Source: Fidelibacterota bacterium
GTDB lineage: Bacteria > Marinisomatota > Marinisomatia > Marinisomatales > UBA1611
Direction: 5' to 3'
DNA: 26,141 nt
Assembly (NCBI GenBank): GCA_002722105.1
Contig: PBKF01000035.1
Span: forward strand, 20,167-46,307
A program made the translations under genes and the position numbers. Shown in pieces: positions 20,096-26,141 of the stretch. Below the pieces are notes generated by a model, which had not been told where the DNA came from, ran no database searches, and worked only from the letters and a program-made list of their open reading frames with translations. How positions within the stretch are numbered: position 1 is the stretch's first letter; each line of letters starts with the position of its first letter.

Positions 20096-21514
20096 TTAAA
20101 GATAGCGAGAAATCAAACGAATAATTTTTTTTGTCCATTTCGTGTATGGAGGAAAAACTAAGCCAATCATACTCATTCTCCCATTTTTAAGCATGGCTCT
20201 GGCATTAGAGAATGTTTGAAATCCAGCTTCCCCGTGAGATCGACCAAGTCCACTGGCATTTACTCCTCCAAAAGGTAAATTCAAATTTAAAAAATGAGAT
20301 TTAACCTCATTTATTACCATTCCACCTGAAGAAGTATTTTGAATTATAAAATCAATATTTTTTCTGGAATTTGAGAAAATATATAAGGCCAAAGGTTTTG
20401 GACGGGAATTAATGAAGTTAATACATTCTTTAAGAGAAATAAAAGATAGAATAGGTAACAGAGGACCAAATATCTCATCCTTCATAATTTTCATTTCTGG
20501 AATTATTTTATCTAAGACAGTTGGTTCTATGAAATTTTTTCCCTCATCTTTTCCTCCTCCATAAACAATAGTCCCTCCTTCACGGATAGTCGTTTCAAGA
20601 AGGTGATTTACTCGTTTCCAATGATAATTATTCACAATTCTTCCATAATCAGGTGAAGATTGTTTTTCTTCTGAATTCATCCCAAACACTTCATTAAGCT
20701 TACCAGACAACTTCTGGATAAATCTTTCCTTAAGGCTTTGATGAATAAAAATATAATCTGGGGCAATACAAGATTGACCAGCATTAATACATTTGCCCCA
20801 AGCAATTTTATTAACAGCCATATCTAGATTAGCAGTTTCATCAATGATTGTTGGCGTTTTACCACCTAATTCCAGTGTCACAGATGCCAGATTTTTTGAT
20901 GCAGCTGACATTACAAATTTTCCCACTTCGGGACTTCCTGTAAAAAAAATATGATTAAAGGGTAATTGTAACAAAGATTTTGCTACTTCCGCATCTCCTT
21001 GAAACACCGCAACATGACTTGGCTTAAATAAATCAGTAACCAATTTTTCAATCAGAGCACTAACATTTGGTGTCATTTCCGAAGGTTTAATCATAATTCG
21101 ATTTCCTGCAGCAAGTGCAGAGACCAATGGCCCGACTGTTAGATTAAACGGGAAATTCCAGGGTGAAATGATCAAAACAACACCTTTAGGCTCATAGTGA
21201 ATCCAGGATCGAGCTGTCATAAGAGCCAGAGTGGAAACACTTTTTTGTTGGTTGGTCATCCATCTACTTATGTTTCTTCTGACAAGTTTGATTTCAGACA
21301 ATACATACCAAATTTCCGCTAATTCAACTTCTGAATCAGGCTTTCCTAAATCCTGCTTATGAACATCGATAATTTCTTTGTGATGGTCTTTAATCCAATT
21401 TTCAATCCTGGATAAATGATTCAAACGTTTTTTCAATACAGGAATGGATCTAGCTTCAAGTTGAGATGAAAAAACAGACTGAATGTCATTTGCATGGTCC
21501 AATTTATGCTCCAT
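20096..21514 (-). CDS. Aldehyde dehydrogenase, class 3-like
   Basis: This 472-residue NAD(P)-dependent enzyme oxidises aldehydes to acids. Asn120 in IISPWNFPFN, Glu215 in LELGGK and Cys249 in NAGQSC are the expected catalytic residues. FTGSPEVGK (about 191-199) is the cofactor-binding turn, and EIFGPLLPIL and NLPFGGVNASGLGRSHG are conserved C-terminal elements. Its length and the IAPDYIF after the catalytic cysteine are typical of ALDH3-type fatty or medium-chain aldehyde dehydrogenases. The end, TKWTKKIIRLISRYL, is basic and amphipathic and could sit on a membrane as in some ALDH3 enzymes. The gene stands alone, 210 bases from the surface operon and divergent from the sigma-factor gene. No Shine-Dalgarno is seen. 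The substrate is not deducible. Confidence 0.92.
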   Translation of the reverse strand: MEHKLDHANDIQSVFSSQLEARSIPVLKKRLNHLSRIENWIKDHHKEIIDVHKQDLGKPDSEVELAEIWYVLSEIKLVRRNISRWMTNQQKSVSTLALMTARSWIHYEPKGVVLIISPWNFPFNLTVGPLVSALAAGNRIMIKPSEMTPNVSALIEKLVTDLFKPSHVAVFQGDAEVAKSLLQLPFNHIFFTGSPEVGKFVMSAASKNLASVTLELGGKTPTIIDETANLDMAVNKIAWGKCINAGQSCIAPDYIFIHQSLKERFIQKLSGKLNEVFGMNSEEKQSSPDYGRIVNNYHWKRVNHLLETTIREGGTIVYGGGKDEGKNFIEPTVLDKIIPEMKIMKDEIFGPLLPILSFISLKECINFINSRPKPLALYIFSNSRKNIDFIIQNTSSGGMVINEVKSHFLNLNLPFGGVNASGLGRSHGEAGFQTFSNARAMLKNGRMSMIGLVFPPYTKWTKKIIRLISRYL

Positions 21515-21567
21515 ATTAATAGGAAAAATACATGAGTAACAAGGAAGATGAAACTGTTGTCTATTTG

Positions 21568-21584
21568 AGAGCTATAAAAGCTCT
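21568..21584. other. Small inverted repeat in the divergent intergenic region
   Basis: AGAGCT and AGCTCT flank ATAAA in the 195-base space between the divergent aldehyde dehydrogenase and sigma-factor genes. It has no T-run, so it is not a terminator; it could be an operator. Nothing else recognisable lies in 21515-21709. Confidence 0.2.
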
Positions 21585-21709
21585 TAGGCCACTTGTAAAA
21601 TATTTCAGAATATTCTTCACTCTACCCACATTAATTTAGGTTACAATTTTATATTCAACCAATCCTGTTCATCACCGAAATGTGCCATTAAATTTTGATC
21701 CTTTATACC

Positions 21710-22255
21710 ATGGCAGAACAGGAAAAAATTCTACTCCAGCGAATCAAAAATTCAGATAAAGTTGCCTTTAACCAGCTTTTTTCAGATTTTCATGACACAT
21801 TATTTCGGTTTGTAGTGTATCGGGTCCAGGATGCTGACTTGGCCGAAGATATCACTCAGGAAACATTTTTACGGGTCTGGCGAGCCAGAGATTCCATTCA
21901 ACCCAAAAAGTCATTTTTTTCACTGATTGCCCGGATCAGTACCAATTTATGTTATGACCATTTTAGGCATTTGGAAGTCCGGCATCGGCATGAAGATTCA
22001 ATCCCTGAGTTTGGGAAATCACATTTTGATGATCCGGAAGCCGTTAGCCATGCAAATATGCTACAGGAAAAGATTCAAAAAATTGTGAATGAGAAACTGC
22101 CGGATAAATGTAGAAACATTTTCATTCTTAGCAGAATTGAAGGAAAATCAAATCCGGAAATTGCTGAATTGTTAGATTTAAGTGTACGAACTGTGGAAAA
22201 CCAGATTTACCGAGCATTAAAAGTATTGAAGAATAATTTAAAGAATTATTTATGA
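21710..22255 (+). CDS. ECF sigma factor (RpoE/FecI-like)
   Basis: 181 residues from the ATG at 21710; a TTG at 21695 would add five unlikely residues. Region 2 spans about 16-85, with FRFVVYRVQDADLAEDITQETFLRVWRA contacting core polymerase and the -10 element. A variable linker follows (about 86-118). Region 4 spans about 124-175, with LPDKCRNIFILSRIEGKSNP and the helix-turn-helix EIAELLDLSVRTVENQIYRA for -35 recognition. The gene is followed after 75 bases by a fecR-type anti-sigma gene and then a TonB receptor, so it most likely drives that receptor's expression in response to a ligand at the outer membrane. No Shine-Dalgarno is visible. Confidence 0.93.
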   Translation: MAEQEKILLQRIKNSDKVAFNQLFSDFHDTLFRFVVYRVQDADLAEDITQETFLRVWRARDSIQPKKSFFSLIARISTNLCYDHFRHLEVRHRHEDSIPEFGKSHFDDPEAVSHANMLQEKIQKIVNEKLPDKCRNIFILSRIEGKSNPEIAELLDLSVRTVENQIYRALKVLKNNLKNYL

Positions 22256-22330
22256 GTATAATAATTGAATTCAACGTTATTATGTTGCAACGGAAAATAA
22301 GAAATAGTTATTAGAATCTAGAAAAATTAC

Positions 22331-23221
22331 ATGAAAAAATTAGATAATATAAAAAAATTGCTTTGGGAGTGCAGTTCTCAAATTGAATTACCAGCGCCAC
22401 CAGATAAAGAAAAGGTTTGGATTCGTCTATCCCAGTCTATGGATATATCCGATATGAATATAGATATGAATCAAACTAAAAAGCCGTTATTACCCCTTGA
22501 GTATGGTATTTGGGCATCTTTAAAACCAAGTTTGAATTATGCAATAGCACTGGGATTGGCTTTGGCCATATCACTACCCTTTGTTTTTGAAACAATATCG
22601 ACAGAATCTATTGTTACAAAGGCGACTGATTTTCAAACCATCCAGTTACCTGATGGATCTACTATCAGGCTAAATGCCGGTAGCCAACTCAAATATAGAA
22701 AAGATTTTAACTCCGATCACCGTACACTACATCTTTCAGGTGAAGCTTATTTTGATGTTGTAAAAAGACAAACTCCATTTATTATCAATACAGACCACGG
22801 CCAGGTGACTGTATTAGGGACAGTATTTAATGTCCGTAGTAGAGAAGATGGGTTTGAAGTAGGTGTGAAAGAAGGTATTGTTCAAGTAACTAATAAAACA
22901 AATTCAGTTATTGTTCAAAAGGGACAATTACTCGATGTAGAAACAGACATTCACCCATCAAAGATTCAAGATGGATTTTACGTTGATTACCCTGATTGGA
23001 TGCATGAGAAACTCGTTTGTGATAAAACTTCGCTGATAGAAGTTTGTGGGGAAATTGAGCGGACATTTGGTATATCGTTTAAATTCACAGAACCTTCCTT
23101 AGCGGATATCACTGTCACCGGTGTCATTGATACACAGGATTTAAATACAGTGTTGAGCACTATTTCATTATTGACTCAACATGAGTTTAAATTCGATGGT
23201 GAAACCTGCACGATCATTTAA
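22331..23221 (+). CDS. FecR-type anti-sigma factor
   Basis: 296 residues. A short cytoplasmic part (1-65), which would hold the sigma factor, includes DKEKVWIRLSQSM. One transmembrane helix follows at about 68-87. The periplasmic FecR domain (about 97-200) is marked by FQTIQLPDGSTIRLNAGSQL, LHLSGEAYFDVVK, FIINTDHGQVTVLGTVFNVR and VKEGIVQV. The C-terminal DUF4974/STN-like domain (about 224-296) includes EVCGEIERTFGISFKF and ends GETCTII. It represses the upstream ECF sigma factor until the receptor signals. The last 41 bases overlap the receptor ORF, or 26 if the receptor's second ATG is used. Confidence 0.93.
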   Translation: MKKLDNIKKLLWECSSQIELPAPPDKEKVWIRLSQSMDISDMNIDMNQTKKPLLPLEYGIWASLKPSLNYAIALGLALAISLPFVFETISTESIVTKATDFQTIQLPDGSTIRLNAGSQLKYRKDFNSDHRTLHLSGEAYFDVVKRQTPFIINTDHGQVTVLGTVFNVRSREDGFEVGVKEGIVQVTNKTNSVIVQKGQLLDVETDIHPSKIQDGFYVDYPDWMHEKLVCDKTSLIEVCGEIERTFGISFKFTEPSLADITVTGVIDTQDLNTVLSTISLLTQHEFKFDGETCTII

Positions 23222-25838
23222 TCTATCCAAACTATTAATCTATTCTTACACCGGATTTATTTTTTTGAGTCCGGCTCTTGCTGTAACAACTACAGACTCA
23301 ATTACATTTAATTTTCAAAATAAAAATCTAAAGTCTGCATTAAAATCACTTATCATTGACTATGATTTGCCTATTATCTTCCCTGATAATATTCCAGATG
23401 ATCCTATCACTGCTTCCTGTAAATCTTGTACCCAGGAAGAAGCAATCGCTTCTTTATTATCTACATCCAATTTGATTTGGGAAAAAACTAGAAATCAATT
23501 TACAATAATAAATTTGACTGAGCCTTTTAAGTTTGCTGTTTCTGGAAGGGCCATGGATAAGGATACAGGTGAACCGATTCCTTTCGCAAATGTATTTATC
23601 CCTGAATTAAGGATAGGAGATATATCACAGAATGACGGTATATTTTCTATTAAAAATATATCCATGCGTGTCTGTAGTCTCACTATTTCTTATATTGGAT
23701 ATGAGAGTAAGAAATTGTCGCTCCATTTCCCAAAAGATGAAAAAACTTTCCATGAAATATTTATTAGTCCGAAAGTATTGGCGACAGAGACCATTTCAAT
23801 TACAGGAAATACACGGGAATTTATGGATAGATCCATTTCACCCGGACAAATATCCTTTTCACCTCGCCACATTTCTACTTTACCAAATCTCGGTGAAGTT
23901 GATATTTTCAGATCACTTCAACTTCTCCCAGGTATCCAGTTAGGTATTGGTGGCACATCCGGACTTTATATTCGAGGCGGCACACCGGATCAAAATCTAA
24001 TTTTGCTGGATGGTATGCCTCTGTACCAAACAGGGCATCTCTTTGGTTTTGTCAGCGGAATAAATGCCAATACCATTAAGGATATTCAAGTTTATAAAGG
24101 AGGATTCCCTGCTCAGTTTGGCGGTCGAATTTCCAGTGTGATTGAATTAACCAGCCGGAATGGTAATAGCCTTAAACCTCACGGTGCCCTTTACGGCAAT
24201 CTCATGAGTCAGGGATTATCAGGCGGAATTCCGCTATTTTCCCGTGGAAGTTGGATCTTTAATATTAGGAGCTCCACTACATCCTCTTTCCAAACTGAAC
24301 TTTATAAGTCTATACAAAATTATGTAAGTGGTGATGACAACTTTAATCTGATTGGTGAAAGTGCTGATGGTCAACAAACTTCAAAATATTCACCCAATTT
24401 TTCTTATTCTGATATAACAAGCCAGGTCTCACTCATGGTCACACCAAATCATCGTTATTCACTCACTTACACGGCAGGATTAGACTCGATTCGTGAATCG
24501 AGACAATTTTTTGGTTTTGCTGATCTTATAGGAGATGATTCATCTTTTACCAAAGGAAGAACGAAATGGGAGAATAATGGTACAGCACTAAATATTTCAT
24601 CTCGCTGGAATAATGAATTTGATTCTAAATTAATTATTTCTAATTATAATTATTCCAGTACCTACCAATCACAAGATTCTGCAGTTGTAAATAATTTTTA
24701 CACAGTAACTGGTACAGTATCTGAAGAAAATTCATTACTGGACCGCTCAATTAAATGGCATCATAATTATCACGGATTTGAAAACCATAAAATTGGTACA
24801 GGGATTGATGAAACTTTCTATAATATTAAATTTTATGATTACAAAACATCTGGTACTACATCAAACGAATTGGAAGTTTCTCAATCCGGTTTTCTACATT
24901 CCTTTTATATTCAAGACCATTGGACACCATCAACAAATTGGGCGTTACAACCAGGATTACGAATTTCTTATTTTTCAGAAATACCCGAGTTTTATACATC
25001 CCCAAGAATTTCTATTATTAATAAAATGTTCAATAATATCACACTAGAATATTCTTTTGGAAAACATTACCAATTTATTCATCGACTCAAAGGTAAAAAC
25101 ACCACAAGAGGTACTCAAAATATGTGGTTATTGACATCTGAAAAAATTCCAAATATTTCTTCTTTAAATAGTCACTTCGGAATGAATTGGGATTATTTGG
25201 ATTATTCTATCACGGGAGAATTTTATTTTCGTTCAATGAATAATTTGATCCAATTCAAAGAAACCACCAACCCCATCCAATGCATTCAAACCACACACAA
25301 AGAAGGAGTATTATTACTAAATCAAGGCACCGGGAAAACGAAAGGAATTGAAATATTATTTAGAAAGCGCAGAGGATTATTAACAGGATGGGTTTCATAC
25401 CAGAGGAATAATACACTCTACACATTCCAAAGTTTGAATGAAGGTAAATCATTTTTGAGTGATCACGATAAAACTCATGAATTAAAAACTGTAATAATGA
25501 CAACTTTCGCTGGATTTAATCTTACAGCAAACTGGGTTTACGCTTCAGGTCATGTTTATACCGGATTAGAAAATATGAATATTGAAAATTTAAGAGCGGT
25601 GATTTCAACAGATCGAAATGAATTAAGGCTGCCTCCAATCCATCATCTGGATATAAGCTTTTCAAAACTATGGTTTGTTAATATGATAAAGATTCATGCA
25701 GGAATTTCAGTTTACAATTTATACAATCACAATAATATAAGTCATAAAAGATATAATCCCTACACTTCTGATCTGACCATGACCAACGTTGCTATGTTTG
25801 GTATTACATCAACTTTATTTTTAAAGATAAGTTTTTAA
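23181..25838 (+). CDS. TonB-dependent outer-membrane receptor with STN signalling domain
   Basis: 885 residues from the first ATG; the ATG at 23196 (MVKPARSF) gives 880 and is equally plausible. The signal peptide ends SPALA (about 34). An STN domain (about 41-110: FQNKNLKSALKSLI, EEAIASLLS, FTII) would contact FecR in the periplasm. A CarboxypepD_reg-like domain (about 117-190: SGRAMDKDTGEPIPFANVFI) comes next. The plug (about 222-328) has LQLLPGIQ, SGLYIRGGTPDQNLILLDGM and GGFPAQFGGRISSVI. The remaining 550 residues are a 22-strand-type barrel ending in Phe (FLKISF). It imports a TonB-dependent substrate that is not identifiable. The arrangement is FecA/SusC-like, but no SusD-type gene is visible downstream before the edge. 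Confidence 0.93.
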   Translation: MSLNSMVKPARSFNLSKLLIYSYTGFIFLSPALAVTTTDSITFNFQNKNLKSALKSLIIDYDLPIIFPDNIPDDPITASCKSCTQEEAIASLLSTSNLIWEKTRNQFTIINLTEPFKFAVSGRAMDKDTGEPIPFANVFIPELRIGDISQNDGIFSIKNISMRVCSLTISYIGYESKKLSLHFPKDEKTFHEIFISPKVLATETISITGNTREFMDRSISPGQISFSPRHISTLPNLGEVDIFRSLQLLPGIQLGIGGTSGLYIRGGTPDQNLILLDGMPLYQTGHLFGFVSGINANTIKDIQVYKGGFPAQFGGRISSVIELTSRNGNSLKPHGALYGNLMSQGLSGGIPLFSRGSWIFNIRSSTTSSFQTELYKSIQNYVSGDDNFNLIGESADGQQTSKYSPNFSYSDITSQVSLMVTPNHRYSLTYTAGLDSIRESRQFFGFADLIGDDSSFTKGRTKWENNGTALNISSRWNNEFDSKLIISNYNYSSTYQSQDSAVVNNFYTVTGTVSEENSLLDRSIKWHHNYHGFENHKIGTGIDETFYNIKFYDYKTSGTTSNELEVSQSGFLHSFYIQDHWTPSTNWALQPGLRISYFSEIPEFYTSPRISIINKMFNNITLEYSFGKHYQFIHRLKGKNTTRGTQNMWLLTSEKIPNISSLNSHFGMNWDYLDYSITGEFYFRSMNNLIQFKETTNPIQCIQTTHKEGVLLLNQGTGKTKGIEILFRKRRGLLTGWVSYQRNNTLYTFQSLNEGKSFLSDHDKTHELKTVIMTTFAGFNLTANWVYASGHVYTGLENMNIENLRAVISTDRNELRLPPIHHLDISFSKLWFVNMIKIHAGISVYNLYNHNNISHKRYNPYTSDLTMTNVAMFGITSTLFLKISF

Positions 25839-25863
25839 TAATTATTTATTAATTTAAACAGAT

Positions 25864-26141
25864 ATGAAAAATCTTAATATAATACCTATTTTATTTTTGA
25901 TGGTACTAGGTTGTGAAAACGAAGATCAAGCCCAAGAAAATACAAGTCCTCCCAGTTCTGCTACTCTTTCTTTATCCAATAATGTTTTAACCTGGACTAT
26001 GAATAATGATGATGATTTTGCCAAATACAGTTTAATTGGCTCAATAAAAACAGAATCACCACAATCTGGTGCGCCTAAAATGTGGGATACATTGCTATAT
26101 GAAACACAATCAAGATTGGATACATCCTATACCTTAGACTC
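25864..26141 (+). CDS. Lipoprotein, 3' end cut by the window edge
   Basis: The ATG lies 25 bases after the receptor stop. The visible 92 residues begin with a hydrophobic signal peptide and lipobox VLGC (about 15-18), then an acidic and polar linker (ENEDQAQENTSPPSS). A beta-strand-rich start follows (ATLSLSNNVLTWTMNNDDDFAKYSL), with the look of an FN3-type domain. It is probably the surface or periplasmic partner of the TonB receptor in the same operon. It does not look like SusD, which would show TPR-type helices, but the rest of the gene is missing. Confidence 0.75.
   Translation, partial: MKNLNIIPILFLMVLGCENEDQAQENTSPPSSATLSLSNNVLTWTMNNDDDFAKYSLIGSIKTESPQSGAPKMWDTLLYETQSRLDTSYTLD

Noticed and set aside
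19886..21514. Aldehyde dehydrogenase as part of the surface operon
   Set aside because: A 210-base gap with a possible promoter separates it from the tightly overlapping genes, and its role is metabolic.
21695..21709. TTG at 21695 as start of the sigma factor
   Set aside because: The ATG at 21710 gives the usual length and N-terminus; the extra residues add nothing conserved.

Overview
The window is AT-rich, gene-dense bacterial chromosome. The giant protein's C-terminal YPNPFNP-type secretion tail, its LGPIKGDPP-style dockerin-like segment, the FecI/FecR/TonB-receptor cassette and the rarity of Shine-Dalgarno sequences point to the Fibrobacterota-Chlorobiota-Bacteroidota side of the tree. 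The best guess is Candidatus Marinimicrobia (SAR406) or a relative. This is inferred from protein style only; there is no rRNA or tRNA here to confirm it.

Region 1 (1-6917, + strand) is a compact housekeeping run. It holds the 3' part of a metallophosphoesterase gene, a cysteine desulfurase overlapping mnmA by one base (sulfur supply for tRNA 2-thiouridine), a roughly 320-base poorly coding gap with apparent gene debris, a small exported protein, a membrane-anchored LytR_C protein, rsfS, argS and a MarC-family membrane protein. From 3245 to 6917 the genes touch, overlap or lie within 6 bases of each other.

Region 2 (6909-19885, - strand) is a five-gene cell-surface operon of about 13 kb in which all genes overlap or are 3 bases apart. 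In transcription order it encodes a lipoprotein with a carboxypeptidase-regulatory-like domain and an SH3-like domain; a PEGA-domain exported protein; a protein joining a TolB/CsgG-like N-terminus to a DUF5683-like membrane C-terminus; a small lipoprotein whose body reads as a cohesin-like fold; and a 3347-residue secreted protein. The giant protein carries 14 copies of one Ig-like module and 5 of a second, two lectin-like domains nested inside modules, a dockerin-like segment and a type IX secretion (T9SS) C-terminal tail. The cohesin-like lipoprotein overlaps the dockerin-bearing giant by 4 bp. The most interesting hypothesis here is that the two form an anchored surface complex built by this operon.

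Region 3 (20096-21514, - strand) is a lone class-3-like aldehyde dehydrogenase, with 210 bases before the surface operon and about 195 bases before a divergent locus.

Region 4 (21710-26141, + strand) is a signalling and uptake cassette: ECF sigma factor, FecR-type anti-sigma factor, an STN-domain TonB-dependent receptor and the start of a lipoprotein cut by the window edge. No IS element, CRISPR array, phage gene, tRNA or rRNA was seen.
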